Shown here: positions 32,236 through 41,889 of the stretch, piece by piece
Numbering within the stretch: position 1 is the first letter of the stretch
How the letters are laid out: each line of letters starts with the position of its first letter
Assembly: GCA_021737645.1 (NCBI GenBank)
Contig: JAIPDO010000018.1
Span: 1-64,000, forward strand
Direction of reading: 5' to 3'
DNA length: 64,000 nucleotides
Source: Desulfarculaceae bacterium
GTDB taxonomy: Bacteria; Desulfobacterota; Desulfarculia; Desulfarculales; Desulfarculaceae
Made by a program: the position numbers and the translations under genes
The notes under the pieces: generated by a model
Database searches by the model: none
What the model was told of the DNA's origin: nothing
Seen by the model: the letters and a program-made list of their open reading frames with translations, nothing else

Positions 32236-33775
32236 ACCCCTTGGGCTTGCCAAAGCCCTTGAGCGGTTGGCGTCGCCGGGAAGAGGGGAGTATGCCCAAC
32301 ATCTCTCTATACTTTGCCACTGTTCGCCGGGCAATGTCGATGTCTTCTCGCTCCAGCATCTCTGCGATGACCTGATCCGACAGCGGCTTGGAGGTGTCCT
32401 CGTCCGCAATAATGCGGCGTATGCGCTCCTTGACCGCCTCGGAAGCCATGGCCTGGCCTTGGAAGCGGTTGATGCCGCTGTTGAAAAAATATTTGAGTTC
32501 GAACACGCCTTGAGGGGTGTGCATGTACTTGTTGGTGGTCACCCGGCTGATGGTTGACTCGTGCATGCCCACGTCCTCGGCCACGTCCCTGAGCACCAGG
32601 GGCTTGAGCCGGGTGATGCCCTTTTCAAAGAATTCCCGCTGGAATTTGATGATGGACTCGGTGACCTTGTAGATGGTGCGCTGGCGTTGATGGATGGAAC
32701 GAATGAGCCACAAAGCGCTTCTGAGCTTGCCCCGCACGTACTCCTTGGCCTCGGCGTCGCCGCCCAGGGCCAAGGACTCGCGGTAAAAATTGTTCACCCT
32801 CAGCTTGGGCAGGCCGTCCTCGTTGAGCATGATCACGAACTCCCCGTCCACCTTGTAAACATAGATATCCGGGGTGATGTATTGAGCCTGTTCGTTGTTC
32901 ATGCCCTGGCCGGGCCTGGGGTCCAGACAGCGGATGGCGTCCAGGGCCTGGGCCACCCGGTCCATGTCGATCTTGAGCTTCTTGACGATAACCTGGTAGC
33001 GGCGTCGCTCCAGGTCCGGCAGGTGGTCGGAGATTATGCGCTGAAGCACCTCGTCGTCCGGGTATAGCTCCATGGCCTGGACCAGCAGGCACTCCCTCAG
33101 GTCCCGGGCGGCCACACCGCTGGGGTCGAAGCCCTGGATGACCTTTAGGGTGCGCTCGGCGGTCTCGGTGTCGGTGCTCGACACCTGGGCCAGCTCCTCC
33201 ACCCCCAGGGGCAGGTAGCCGTCCGCGTCCAGAGACTCGATGATCGCCTCGCCCACGCGCAACTCGTCCGGACCCAGGCCGGTCATGCTGAGCTGCTCCA
33301 AGAGGTGATCGCGCAGGGAAGGGGGGCTGGAGAGCATGTTCTCGTAGGCGGGCGCGTCCTTGTCCTCGCGCACGATGCTTTCGTAGCCCGAGCCGCCGGA
33401 GGAGTATTCGCCCAGGTAGTTCTCCCAGTCGAATTCGTCGTTGATCTGGCCGTCTACCTCCACCTCACGATCGGACGGGGGCTCGGGGGCGGCTTCAACC
33501 TCGGCTGCGTCGTCGCCCGCAGCCTCCGATTCTTGGCCATCGGAACGCAGAGCCACTTCGCTCTCTGGCTCGGCCCCGGCGTCCAATTCCGCCTGCTCCA
33601 CGTCCTGGGTGGTCTCTTCGGCAATCTCCAACAGGGGATTTTCCAGGAGTTCCTGGTTGATGCTCTCGGCCAACTCCAGGCGGTTGAGCTGCAGCAGTTT
33701 GATGGCTTGCTGCAACTGGGGAGTCATCACCAGTTGCTGGCTGAGCCTTAAGCTTTGTTTGATCTCCAGGGCCAT
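32234..33775 (-). CDS. rpoN: RNA polymerase sigma-54 factor
   Basis: A 513-residue sigma factor for -24/-12 promoters. Region I begins MALEIKQSLRLSQQLVMTPQ with repeated Leu-Gln pairs, needed for response to activators. Region II is acidic with an insertion near 60-120. The DNA-binding part has DVAEDVGMHESTISRVTTNK (HTH) and the RpoN box ARRTVAKYREML near the end. At least one matching activator is encoded at 5.5 kb. It lies between lptB and hpf as in many proteobacteria. Confidence 0.97.
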   Translation of the reverse strand: MALEIKQSLRLSQQLVMTPQLQQAIKLLQLNRLELAESINQELLENPLLEIAEETTQDVEQAELDAGAEPESEVALRSDGQESEAAGDDAAEVEAAPEPPSDREVEVDGQINDEFDWENYLGEYSSGGSGYESIVREDKDAPAYENMLSSPPSLRDHLLEQLSMTGLGPDELRVGEAIIESLDADGYLPLGVEELAQVSSTDTETAERTLKVIQGFDPSGVAARDLRECLLVQAMELYPDDEVLQRIISDHLPDLERRRYQVIVKKLKIDMDRVAQALDAIRCLDPRPGQGMNNEQAQYITPDIYVYKVDGEFVIMLNEDGLPKLRVNNFYRESLALGGDAEAKEYVRGKLRSALWLIRSIHQRQRTIYKVTESIIKFQREFFEKGITRLKPLVLRDVAEDVGMHESTISRVTTNKYMHTPQGVFELKYFFNSGINRFQGQAMASEAVKERIRRIIADEDTSKPLSDQVIAEMLEREDIDIARRTVAKYREMLGILPSSRRRQPLKGFGKPKG

Positions 33776-33781
33776 GGTGAT

Positions 33782-34504
33782 TTACAGCTTGAACTGCTCT
33801 CCCAGGTAGATGCGGCGCGCCACTTCGCTGCCCGCGATATCCTCGGGGGTGCCTTCCTCCAGCAAGGTGCCGGAGTTGACGATATAGGCCCGGTCGCAAA
33901 CCCCCAAGGTTTCGCGCACGTTGTGGTCGCTGATGAGTATTCCGATGCCCCGATCCTTGAGCTGACGGATGATGTTTTGCAAGTCCGCCACCGCCAAGGG
34001 GTCGATGCCCGCGAAGGGCTCGTCAAGAAGGATGAAGCAGGGCTCGGTCACCAGCAGACGGGTTATTTCCACCCGTCGCCGCTCTCCACCCGAGAGGCTG
34101 AAGGCGCGGTTGTTGCGAAGGTGGGCCACCCCCAGGTCGCCCAGCAGGCGCTCCAGGCGGGCATCCTCCTCGGCCGCGCTGATATCCAGGGTCTCCAGAA
34201 TGCCCCGCACGTTTTCTTCCACGGTGAGCTTGCGGAAGATGCTTGGCTCTTGGGGCAGATAGCTTATGCCCAGGCGGGCGCGCTGGTACATGGGCAACTC
34301 GGTGATATCCCGGTCGTCCAGAAGGACCCGTCCCTCATTGGGCCGGATAAGGCCCACGGTCATATAAAAAGAGGTGGTCTTGCCCGCGCCGTTGGGGCCC
34401 AACAGGCCCACGATTTCGCGGTCGCGCAACTCCAGGGACACGCCGTCCACCACCCGGCGGCCGCCGTAAATCTTAACCATGTTTTCCAGGCGCAAGCGAG
34501 GCAC
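33782..34504 (-). CDS. lptB: LPS export ABC transporter ATP-binding protein LptB
   Basis: A 240-residue ABC ATPase powering LPS extraction with LptFG. Walker A GPNGAGKT, signature LSGGERRR, Walker [13 protein letters not shown] and the H-loop SDHNVRE are all present. The GTG at 34504 ([20 protein letters not shown]) was chosen because it is 5 bases after the lptA stop; longer reads run into lptA. Length equals typical LptB. Confidence 0.95.
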   Translation of the reverse strand: MPRLRLENMVKIYGGRRVVDGVSLELRDREIVGLLGPNGAGKTTSFYMTVGLIRPNEGRVLLDDRDITELPMYQRARLGISYLPQEPSIFRKLTVEENVRGILETLDISAAEEDARLERLLGDLGVAHLRNNRAFSLSGGERRRVEITRLLVTEPCFILLDEPFAGIDPLAVADLQNIIRQLKDRGIGILISDHNVRETLGVCDRAYIVNSGTLLEEGTPEDIAGSEVARRIYLGEQFKL

Positions 34505-34509
34505 GTGGT

Positions 34510-35070
34510 TTACTTCTTTTCTTTCGCTTCCAGGGTCTTGGGAGTAATGGTCACCGAAACGCGCTTGCCAGGTTTGCCGTGGACCACGGCGCGGTCCTGA
34601 TCCAGGAACACGGTGATCTTGTCGCCGGAGATCTGGTTGTTGCCGCGCCACACAGTGGCCTTGCCCTCCAGGAGCATCTTGCGGCCCCCGGCCCAGTAGG
34701 TGGCCTGGCGGCCCACGGCGATACGATCCTTTTGCACCACCTTCACGTGCCCGGAGGCCACCACTTTGCGCACCTTGCCGCCGCCATCGAGCACTCCCTC
34801 GGTGGCCGCGCCCTTGGCCTTGGGTTGTTCCTTGCCCTGTTGGTCGTAGTAGACGCTGAGCTTGTCGCAGGTGATTTTGACGTCGCCCTGGACCGCCTTC
34901 ACCATGCCGATGAAGGTGGCAACCTGGGTTTTGTTGTCCACCTCCAGAGAGTCTGCCACCACGTGGATGGGCTGATCATTGGAGGCCATGGGCATGGTGG
35001 CGGCCCCCACGGAGCCGGCGGCGGCCAGGCACAAGGCCAGCAAGGTGGCGAAAAACGGCAGTCGACTCAT
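34510..35070 (-). CDS. lptA: LPS transport periplasmic protein LptA
   Basis: A 186-residue protein with an N-terminal signal peptide ([18 protein letters not shown]) and an OstA-type fold: [20 protein letters not shown], then [12 protein letters not shown] and [20 protein letters not shown]. It forms the periplasmic bridge for LPS. The order lptC-lptA-lptB on one transcript is standard. Identity rests on pattern and position. Confidence 0.92.
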   Translation of the reverse strand: MSRLPFFATLLALCLAAAGSVGAATMPMASNDQPIHVVADSLEVDNKTQVATFIGMVKAVQGDVKITCDKLSVYYDQQGKEQPKAKGAATEGVLDGGGKVRKVVASGHVKVVQKDRIAVGRQATYWAGGRKMLLEGKATVWRGNNQISGDKITVFLDQDRAVVHGKPGKRVSVTITPKTLEAKEKK

Positions 35071-35108
35071 AACCCTCTCCCCTTGGAACTAATTAAACAG
35101 ATCATGTT

Positions 35109-35702
35109 TCACTCCACGGTAACCCCGGGCGGCGGGCCTTTGCCCTCGGGGGTGAAGGTGGAGCGAACCTTGCTTTTGAGTATCATCTTATTTTGTTCCA
35201 CCAAGACCAGCATGCCTTGGCCGATCACCTTGTATTGCTTGCCCTGGATGGTCACCTCGGCATCGGTTTCGGCGGTTTTGTCCTTTTCCCGATAGGTGAT
35301 CACCGAGGTCAACAACCTGTTGCCGTCGGCGGTGTGGCCGTCCACGTTGCCCTCCAGGGTGATGCTGTGGGACTTTTGGTTATACACACCCTGGTTCCCG
35401 GAGAGGTAGATGGTGCCGCCATTGTCCTGGTAGAACTCCACCGCCACTTGATCCAAATACACCTTGCCCGTGTTCTCTTCGTAGCGGGCCTTCTCGGCCT
35501 TGAGGCTCCACTTGCGCACCCCGTTTTCCACGTGGGTGTAGTTGAGGCCTCTAACGCGTGGGCGGCCGTCGCTGTCGGTGGGCGCAGCGTCGCCGGCCTT
35601 GATGACCGGAAGCTGGGCGGGCTGGTGCAGCAAGGCGGCCGCACCGGCTCCGGCCACTATAGCCGCCAGCACGGCCAGGATGATCCATCTAAGGCGCTTC
35701 AA
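35109..35702 (-). CDS. lptC: LPS export periplasmic protein LptC
   Basis: A 197-residue inner-membrane-anchored protein. TTG at 35702 was chosen, with GGGAG before it, giving MKRLRWIILAVLAAIVAGAG as TM anchor. The rest is beta-jellyroll: RVRGLNYTHVENGVRKWSLK, ARYEENTGKVYLDQVAVEFY and VDGHTADGNRLLTSVITYRE, the last a typical LptC repeat. It passes LPS from LptBFG to LptA. First gene of a long operon ending with rimI. Confidence 0.9.
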   Translation of the reverse strand: MKRLRWIILAVLAAIVAGAGAAALLHQPAQLPVIKAGDAAPTDSDGRPRVRGLNYTHVENGVRKWSLKAEKARYEENTGKVYLDQVAVEFYQDNGGTIYLSGNQGVYNQKSHSITLEGNVDGHTADGNRLLTSVITYREKDKTAETDAEVTIQGKQYKVIGQGMLVLVEQNKMILKSKVRSTFTPEGKGPPPGVTVE

Positions 35703-35802
35703 GCTACTCCCTCGCAAGCCGCCCGGAAGGGCGTTCCTCACGGGCCCGGAAGCTATGCCCCCGTCACACCTAGCCCTTTGAGCCAAGTTCCCGCGACCCA
35801 AG

Positions 35803-35834
35803 TATATATAGTGGGCCCTGACGGGTAAAGGCAA
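35803..35834 (-). promoter_or_regulatory. Candidate promoter for the lptC-rpoN operon
   Basis: On the minus strand TTGCCT (35829-35834) and a TATATATA tract (35803-35810) have about 18 bases between them. The lptC start is 100 bases downstream. Matches are 4/6 each, so this is only a candidate. The plus-strand TTGACA at 35863-35868 has no partner -10 and was not used. Confidence 0.35.
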
Positions 35835-35981
35835 AATTCTTGCATGCAGATTCAAATAAGGTTTGACAATGAGGAAAATACATCAATCGCAGAAATTGCA
35901 TCGGTTTCAAATTCGTCTCTTTGTATAATTGGAAGCAGATGGTCCGCTCATAAATTAGGATTTTAGAGAGAGTACCTATCG

Positions 35982-36779
35982 ATGCCAAAATTGCGGGCCT
36001 GTCCAGGTTGCGGCGGCGACGAATCCAGAAGGTCAAGAAGACGGGGAGTATGGGAGCAACTGCTCGGCCAGTTGGGCATCCTGCCCTACGTCTGTAAGAC
36101 ATGCCGCAGGCGTTTTCTGGCCAGCAAGGGCGGCGCGGCGGCCTGGACCATTGGGTTGGTTTTTTTGCTGATCCTGGTGACGGCGGGCGTCTGGTGGTTC
36201 TACGATGGCGGCAAGCCACCGGTATATCAGCCCAATCTGCACAACACCCCGGTGAAGGCCCAGCCGGGTGACAGGGAACTGCAGTTTCGCGGAGATATCA
36301 AAGCCCTGGCCGGTAGCCTGGAGGAAATTCGCCGGGAAAAGGCGGCCCTGCTGGCCGAACTGTCGGTTTTACGCGATCAGCTAAAAAAGAACATTAAGGC
36401 GGCCAATACAAAGCCACCCCAAGCGGCCCCACCGGCCGCGCGTTCGCTCTTGGGCAAGGTGAGCTTCTCATCCGGCAGCGCTGAGTTGGACGCCAAAGGC
36501 CGCCAAACCTTGGAGGCGATCGCCGCGCGCCTGGCCCAAACGCCTGGGGCGCGGCTGCTGGTGGAAGGCTCGGCCGATTCCGCCCCCATGGGGGCGCGCA
36601 CCGCCGCCCGCTATGGAGACAACGCCGGCCTGGCTTTTGCCCGGGCTCTCAGTGTGTTTAGGGCCCTGCGGCGCTCGGGAGTGGAGCAGGAACGCATGAA
36701 CATGAGCGCCTCGGGACGGGCCGACTCCGGCAAAGACGACGGACGCACCGTGGAGATCTGGCGGGTGCCCGCGTCCTGA
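35982..36779 (+). CDS. Zinc-ribbon, transmembrane and OmpA-like domain protein
   Basis: A 265-residue protein of unusual layout. Residues 1-45 hold a possible zinc ribbon (CPGCGG and CKTC), then a TM segment near 54-72 (WTIGLVFLLILVTAGVWWF). A helical coiled region (about 98-135) follows, and an OmpA-type domain (about 155-262) is recognised by VSFSSGSAELDAKGRQTL and the EGSADSAPMG block. The OmpA part should bind peptidoglycan in the periplasm and the ribbon should face the cytoplasm, linking the two compartments. It is transcribed alone; a strong terminator follows. Exact role is not known. Confidence 0.75.
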   Translation: MPKLRACPGCGGDESRRSRRRGVWEQLLGQLGILPYVCKTCRRRFLASKGGAAAWTIGLVFLLILVTAGVWWFYDGGKPPVYQPNLHNTPVKAQPGDRELQFRGDIKALAGSLEEIRREKAALLAELSVLRDQLKKNIKAANTKPPQAAPPAARSLLGKVSFSSGSAELDAKGRQTLEAIAARLAQTPGARLLVEGSADSAPMGARTAARYGDNAGLAFARALSVFRALRRSGVEQERMNMSASGRADSGKDDGRTVEIWRVPAS

Positions 36780-36814
36780 AATAATGACATTGTAAAGCAT
36801 GGGCGTAAAAAAAA

Positions 36815-36840
36815 CGCCGCCGGGAACAAACCCGGCGGCG
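36815..36840. terminator. Bidirectional GC-rich terminator between the OmpA-like gene and hisD
   Basis: CGCCGCCGGG-AACAAA-CCCGGCGGCG is a perfect 10-base-pair stem between convergent genes. A run of A upstream and CTTGTTTT downstream supply U-tracts for both strands. Confidence 0.85.
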
Positions 36841-36863
36841 CGCTTGTTTTATGTCCGGCGCGT

Positions 36864-38156
36864 CTAGCTTTCCAGGCGCTTTCTAATGCACATGGCGTGG
36901 ATGGGCAGGCCCTCGGCCTCGGCCAGGGTGGTGATGGTCTCGCCCAGGGAAGTCAGGCCCTCCTTGGTCAGGTACTGGTAGGTGGGCTTCTTGATGAAGT
37001 CGTCCACGCTCAGGCCGCTGAAACTGAGCGCCGCTTGCCCGGTGGGCAAAACGTGGTTGGTGCCGCTGGCGTAGTCGCCCACCGGAACCGGGGCCCAGGG
37101 GCCCATGAAGATGCTGCCCGCGTGGCGCACCTTCTGCAGGGTCAGGAAGGGGTCGGCGGTGACTATCTCCAGGTGCTCGGCCGCGTACTGGTTGGTGAAC
37201 TCGATGGCCGCTTCCATGTCCTTGGCCACCAAGACGGCGCAGTAGCGCATGGCCTGATCCATGATCTCGGTGCGGGGCATGGTGGGGTACAGGCGCTCGA
37301 TCTCATCGCAAACCGCCTGGGCCAACGCGGGGTCATCGGTGACCAAAACCGCCGCCGCGTCGGGATCGTGCTCCACCTGGGATAGGAAGTCCAGGGCCAG
37401 GAACTCGGGCCTGCCGGTGGAGTCGGCCAACAACAGGGCCTCGGAAGGCCCGGCAGGGGAGTCGATGTCCACCTGGCCGTAGACCAGCATCTTGGCCGCG
37501 GTCACGTACTTGTTGCCCGGCCCCACGATCTTGGCCACCTTTTCCATGGTGTCGGTGCCGTAGGCCAGGGCGCCCACCGCCCAGGGGCCGCCGATTTTGT
37601 AGACCTCTTTCACTCCGGCGATGTCGCAAGCCACCAGGGTGTAGGGGTTGGCCGTCAGGCCGTCAGCGGGCGGAGTGGTCACCACCACCCGTTTAACCCC
37701 GGCCACCACGGCGGGCAGGATGGTCATCAGCACGCTGGAGGGATAGGCCGCCCGGCGTCCGGGCACGTAGCAGCCCGCCGAGTCCAGGGGGGTGTTCTTG
37801 CGGCCGGCGATGATGCCGGGCATCACCTCCATCTGCCATTGGGGCCGGTCCAGCTGAGCCGTGTGGAAGGTGACCACGTTTTTGGCGGCGATCTTCAAAT
37901 GGTCCACCACCTTTTGGTCAACTTGGCGGTAAGCGTCCTCAATTTCCTGAGGCGTTACCAGGAAATCCTCGGCTTTCAGATCGCCCTTCAGCTTGAGGTA
38001 ATGCTCCACGTTGACCGCATCTCCGCGCTGGCGGATGTCGTCCAAGATGGCCTTGGTGGAGTTGTAAATTTCCGAAACGTCCTGCATGGACCGGCGCATG
38101 ATGGTGTCCAGGCGTTCCGGGCTAAGATCGGCGATCTTTTCTGGATTCAGTCGCAT
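36864..38156 (-). CDS. hisD: Histidinol dehydrogenase
   Basis: Catalyses the last two steps of histidine synthesis, L-histidinol to L-histidine with two NAD+. The 430-residue protein has the family blocks [45 protein letters not shown] and GTNHVLPTG, with zinc-binding residues in the usual places. Other his genes are not nearby, so hisD is isolated here. The gene has no overlap with the Nudix gene upstream. Confidence 0.96.
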   Translation of the reverse strand: MRLNPEKIADLSPERLDTIMRRSMQDVSEIYNSTKAILDDIRQRGDAVNVEHYLKLKGDLKAEDFLVTPQEIEDAYRQVDQKVVDHLKIAAKNVVTFHTAQLDRPQWQMEVMPGIIAGRKNTPLDSAGCYVPGRRAAYPSSVLMTILPAVVAGVKRVVVTTPPADGLTANPYTLVACDIAGVKEVYKIGGPWAVGALAYGTDTMEKVAKIVGPGNKYVTAAKMLVYGQVDIDSPAGPSEALLLADSTGRPEFLALDFLSQVEHDPDAAAVLVTDDPALAQAVCDEIERLYPTMPRTEIMDQAMRYCAVLVAKDMEAAIEFTNQYAAEHLEIVTADPFLTLQKVRHAGSIFMGPWAPVPVGDYASGTNHVLPTGQAALSFSGLSVDDFIKKPTYQYLTKEGLTSLGETITTLAEAEGLPIHAMCIRKRLES

Positions 38157-38238
38157 AACCTAACTATCTCCTAAATGGCAAATTCTCAGGTAGGAGAAAA
38201 TACCAGCAGTACGCGGCATTGGCAAGGGCGCCAGGCGC

Positions 38239-38751
38239 TCAGGAAAGTTGTGCCAGATAATCCCTAAGGGCCTGGGCGGTGGATTCATAGCCCAGTTCGT
38301 CCCAAGGCAGCTCCTCGGGCGCGAAGGCCTGCATCTCCAGGGCCTCGGCACTGGCCTTGAGGCGGCCGCCGTTGGCGCTGGCGGTGTAGACCACCAGAAC
38401 CCAGGGATAACCCGGGTAGGAATAGACACCCAGCAGGCTGGTTAACTCTACATCGAGGCCGGTTTCTTCGGCCACTTCCCGCTGGGCCGCCTCGGGCACC
38501 ACCTCGCCGCGGTCCACGTGGCCGCCGGGCAAAATCCACTTGCCGTAGGCGCGGTCCTTTTGGGCCCGGCGCAAAAGCAGAACCCCTTGTTTGGTTTCCA
38601 CCACCACAGCGGCGGCCACCTTGGGGTCTTCGTAGACCGGCAAACCGCAGGCTGTGCAGGAGTAGGGTGCGCCGCCGGGGTTCAAACCATTGGTGGCGAT
38701 AAGGGCGCCACCGCAGGAGGCGCAAAAGCGGGGTGTGACGGGATGGGCCAT
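38239..38751 (-). CDS. Nudix hydrolase with N-terminal zinc ribbon
   Basis: A 170-residue protein. Residues 10-35 form a zinc ribbon (CASCGG and CTACGL), like the ribbon in NADH pyrophosphatases. The Nudix box (GX5EX7REUXEEXGU) is GGHVDRGEVVPEAAQREVAE plus ETGLD, with all metal-binding Glu residues. Substrate cannot be told; likely a nucleoside diphosphate derivative. It is 4 bases after the REC-HATPase gene and could belong to the chemosensory operon. Confidence 0.88.
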   Translation of the reverse strand: MAHPVTPRFCASCGGALIATNGLNPGGAPYSCTACGLPVYEDPKVAAAVVVETKQGVLLLRRAQKDRAYGKWILPGGHVDRGEVVPEAAQREVAEETGLDVELTSLLGVYSYPGYPWVLVVYTASANGGRLKASAEALEMQAFAPEELPWDELGYESTAQALRDYLAQLS

Positions 38752-38755
38752 GGTG

Positions 38756-39622
38756 TCAGTCGCAATCGGAATCTATTTGGGCGCGGCGTTTGACCAGGGT
38801 GACCTGGTTGCCGGCTTGGTTGTAAATAACTTCATCCATGATGGCGTTGGCCAGGAAGATTCCCCGGCCCCGTTCGCTCAACAGGTGTTCGGTGGAGGTG
38901 GGGTTGAGTACGCGGGCATGATTGAAACCCGGCCCCGCGTCGCGCACCGTGGCTTGCATCTGGCTGCTGTCCAGCAGAACCTCCACCTCCACGAACTTGC
39001 TTTCGTCCCACTGGTTGCCATGCTCCATGGCGTTGGTGATGGCCTCGGCCAGAGCCAGCTTGAGATTGTTCTCCAGGTCGTGCTTGGCAAAACCCACCGC
39101 CACCGCGGACAAGGATATCTGATAAACCAGATCCTGCACGCATCCGGGGCTGCTTGGGGCCCGCATGCGGGTGGTCTGGCACACCGCGGGGAGGGCGCAA
39201 CCTTTTGGGCGAATGCATGCCAGGCTGAGGGTCTTAGTGATCACCTGGTCAAGTATGTCCATATCCAGGGGCTTGGACAAAAAATTTTCCGCACCCGCCT
39301 TGAGGGCCTCCACCACTACCGAGGCTTCGTCGTAACCGCTGATCATGATCACCGGCAAGCGGGGGTTCATGTCCTTTACGGCCTTTAGCAGGCGCAGCCC
39401 GTCCAGGCGGGGCATGCGCACGTCGCTGATGACAAGGTCGCAGGTGTGGCCGCGCAGAAATTCCAAGGCTTCCCTGCCGTCGTAGGCCGTGGAAACCTCG
39501 TAGCCCTTTTCAGAAAGCAATCTGGCCAACAACTCGATGATTACAGACTCGTCGTCCACCACCAAGATATGGTAGTTCTCCAGGGGCAAGGCGGGAACTT
39601 GGCTGCTTTGCTTTGAGGTCAT
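38756..39622 (-). CDS. Response regulator with C-terminal RsbW-type ATPase domain
   Basis: A 288-residue protein. Residues 20-135 form a complete receiver: VVDDE acidic pair, phosphoacceptor Asp in VISDVRMP, Lys in FLSKPL. Residues about 165-280 are a HATPase_c domain of the anti-sigma kinase kind: N-box ALAEAITNAMEHGN, G1 RDAGPGF and G2 RGRGIFLANAIMDEV. In partner switching such kinases phosphorylate a STAS protein and bind a sigma factor or enzyme. A receiver in front suggests CheA controls the kinase. It lies next to a REC-PP2C gene, its likely opponent. Confidence 0.9.
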   Translation of the reverse strand: MTSKQSSQVPALPLENYHILVVDDESVIIELLARLLSEKGYEVSTAYDGREALEFLRGHTCDLVISDVRMPRLDGLRLLKAVKDMNPRLPVIMISGYDEASVVVEALKAGAENFLSKPLDMDILDQVITKTLSLACIRPKGCALPAVCQTTRMRAPSSPGCVQDLVYQISLSAVAVGFAKHDLENNLKLALAEAITNAMEHGNQWDESKFVEVEVLLDSSQMQATVRDAGPGFNHARVLNPTSTEHLLSERGRGIFLANAIMDEVIYNQAGNQVTLVKRRAQIDSDCD

Positions 39623-40804
39623 TCAGAAATCCATGATGATCACAGCAACGTCATCTGGCAGATGATTTCCATCGCACTGGCCCAACTCCGCGGCCAGTTT
39701 TTCGGCCAACTGACCGGCCGCCAATGCGCGGTGCTGTTCAAGCAATTGTTCCAGGCGCTCCAGCCCCATGGGCTTGCCCTGGGCGTTTGGCGCGTCCACT
39801 AAACCGTCCGTATAGATGACCAGGCGTTGGCCGCTGGTCAGTTGTGATTGCCTATCGCAGTATTGTAGCAGGGGCTGCTCGGTTGAGAACACCCCCAAGA
39901 AGGGGCTGGATTGCTCCAAGGGAACGATGCGTCCGGATGAGTCTTGCAACAAGGGCGAGGGGTGTCCGGCCAGGCACCAGCGCAGACTTTTATCCCGAGG
40001 GTCGTAGCGGCCCAGAAAACAGGTGACGAACACGTCCTCCGGAGTGAGGCGCAAAAGGTCTTCGTTTAAGAGCTCCAACGCCGTGGCTGGTGAGTTCTGG
40101 GCTCCCATATAGCGTGGCACCAGGGCCTTGAGAATGGTGGCGGTCATGGCCGAAGCCACGCCGTGACCGGAAACATCGGCCACCACCAGGCCCAGGTCTC
40201 CGCCGGGAAGCTCTAAAAAGTCGAAGTAGTCCCCGCCCACCCCACGGCAGGGCAGGAACAGCCAAGCGGCCTTTAGCCCCGGCAACTCCGCCTGCTTGGG
40301 CAGCAGGAATTGCTGATACCGGGCGGCCAGATCCACTTCATCGGCCATGATCTGGTTCTTGTTCTGCAGGTCGGCCATCATACGCCTGCTGTTGACAGCG
40401 TTGCGTATTTTGAGCGGCAGCACCAACTCCAGGTCCATTTCACTGAGCGGCTTTACAAAATAATCATAACAATCCATGACCAGGACCTTGGTCAAGGACT
40501 CCACGTCATCCAAGGAGCTGTTGACGATGACCGGCACTCCCCGGGCCTCGGGATTGTCCATGCGCCATTTTAAAAAGGCGAACCCGTCCATCTCCGGCAT
40601 CATCAAGTCCAACAGGATCAGGTCCACTTCAGGGTGACGGCTCAGGATTTCCATGGCCTCCCGGCCGTGGGCCGCCTCGAAAAACCGGTAGCCGTTCTGG
40701 GTCAGGCTTTGGGTGAGCAGGTTGCGGTTCAGGCGGGAGTCATCCACCACTAAAATAGATGCCGGTGGGTCCCAGTGGCCTTGTTGGTTCTCGTGATGGC
40801 TCAT
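39623..40804 (-). CDS. Response regulator with PP2C (SpoIIE/RsbU-type) phosphatase domain
   Basis: A 393-residue protein; ATG 40804 overlaps the cheB stop (ATGA). The N-terminal receiver (about 15-135) has DDS, phosphoacceptor Asp in LILLDLMMP and Lys in YFVKPL. A short coiled linker leads to the PP2C phosphatase (about 185-393) with metal-binding Asp residues in GGDYFDF, VADVSGHGVAS, IYTDGLVDA and the final PDDVAVII. RsbU-like phosphatases dephosphorylate STAS proteins. Together with the neighbouring REC-HATPase and the STAS genes at the other end it makes a partner-switching set inside a chemosensory operon. Confidence 0.92.
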   Translation of the reverse strand: MSHHENQQGHWDPPASILVVDDSRLNRNLLTQSLTQNGYRFFEAAHGREAMEILSRHPEVDLILLDLMMPEMDGFAFLKWRMDNPEARGVPVIVNSSLDDVESLTKVLVMDCYDYFVKPLSEMDLELVLPLKIRNAVNSRRMMADLQNKNQIMADEVDLAARYQQFLLPKQAELPGLKAAWLFLPCRGVGGDYFDFLELPGGDLGLVVADVSGHGVASAMTATILKALVPRYMGAQNSPATALELLNEDLLRLTPEDVFVTCFLGRYDPRDKSLRWCLAGHPSPLLQDSSGRIVPLEQSSPFLGVFSTEQPLLQYCDRQSQLTSGQRLVIYTDGLVDAPNAQGKPMGLERLEQLLEQHRALAAGQLAEKLAAELGQCDGNHLPDDVAVIIMDF

Positions 40805-41889
40805 GGGGCTTGTTTCCGGCGAACCGTTTTCCATAGGCGGCAAATGGCGGGCCCGATCTGCTCAAGAGGCAAAATGCGCTCCACCGCTCCCATTTCCACC
40901 GCCGCCCGGGCCATGCCGTATATCACCGAGCTGGCTTCGTCTTGGGCCAGTACTTGGCAGCCTTGGCGGCGCATCTCCAAGGCGCCTCGGGCGCCGTCGC
41001 CGCCCATGCCGGTCATTATCACCCCCAAGGCCATGCCGGGAGCGCTGCCTGCCGTGGAGCGGAACAAGACATCCACCGAGGGCCGGTGGTGGTTCACCAT
41101 GGGGCCGCCCTTGGCCCTCACGTAATAGCCCTGGTGATTTTTTTCCAGAAACAGGTGCCGGTCCCCGGGGGCCACCACGGCCTGGCCGGGTTTCAGGGGC
41201 ATGAAGTCCTCGGCCTGGCTGATTTCGATGGCCGCGTTTTGGTTGAGGCGCTGAGCAAAGGGCCCGGTGAACTGGGCCGGCAGATGCTGCACCACGGCCA
41301 GAGGGGGGCTGTCCGGTGGCAGGGAGCACAGAACCTTTTCCAGGGCCACGGTTCCCCCGGTGCTGGCCCCCATAACCACCACCATGTCACCGGAGGCCTG
41401 GGGCATGGACCACGAAACATCAGCTTCCCCGCTCCCCCGGCTTGACGAAAGTGGGCCGGGTGGGATTGGGCTGAAAAGCCTTATCTTGGCCCTGGCGGCG
41501 GCCCGGATCTTGCTCAGGATTTCCATTTTCAAGTTGGGCAGGTTGTCTTGCAGGTTGTGGGTGGGTTTGGCGATTACCTCCACCGCGCCCAGGCGCAGGG
41601 CCTGCAAGCTGGCCTCGGCCCCCGCTTGGGTGACCTTGCTGAACATCACTACGGGTACGGGATGGGCCGCCATGATTTTTTGCAGGAAGGTCAGCCCGTC
41701 CATGCGCGGCATCTCGATGTCCAGGGTGATGACGTCCGGCCGCAGGCTTAAAATCTTTTCTCTGGCGAAAATGGGGTCAACCGCCGTGCCGATCACCTCC
41801 ATGTCCGGCTCGCCGCCGATCACCGAGCGCAAGAACTCCCTTATCATGGCCGAGTCGTCTACGATCAGCACTTTGGTTTTTTCTATCAC
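40801..41889 (-). CDS. cheB: Protein-glutamate methylesterase CheB
   Basis: A 362-residue protein. The receiver (1-125) has VDDSAM, phosphoacceptor Asp in VITLDIEMPRMDG and Lys in VIAKPT. The methylesterase has catalytic Ser in GASTGG, His in VQHLPAQF and Asp in GMGGDGARG. It removes methyl groups from (and deamidates) chemoreceptors. No receptor gene is in the window, so its substrate is encoded elsewhere. It overlaps cheD by 4 bases. Confidence 0.95.
   Translation of the reverse strand: MIEKTKVLIVDDSAMIREFLRSVIGGEPDMEVIGTAVDPIFAREKILSLRPDVITLDIEMPRMDGLTFLQKIMAAHPVPVVMFSKVTQAGAEASLQALRLGAVEVIAKPTHNLQDNLPNLKMEILSKIRAAARAKIRLFSPIPPGPLSSSRGSGEADVSWSMPQASGDMVVVMGASTGGTVALEKVLCSLPPDSPPLAVVQHLPAQFTGPFAQRLNQNAAIEISQAEDFMPLKPGQAVVAPGDRHLFLEKNHQGYYVRAKGGPMVNHHRPSVDVLFRSTAGSAPGMALGVIMTGMGGDGARGALEMRRQGCQVLAQDEASSVIYGMARAAVEMGAVERILPLEQIGPAICRLWKTVRRKQAP

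Noticed and set aside
35863-35868. A TTGACA box as -35 of a promoter for the OmpA-like gene.
   Set aside because: No -10 element lies 16-18 bases downstream; the nearby TATAAT at 35924-35929 is far away and lacks its own -35.
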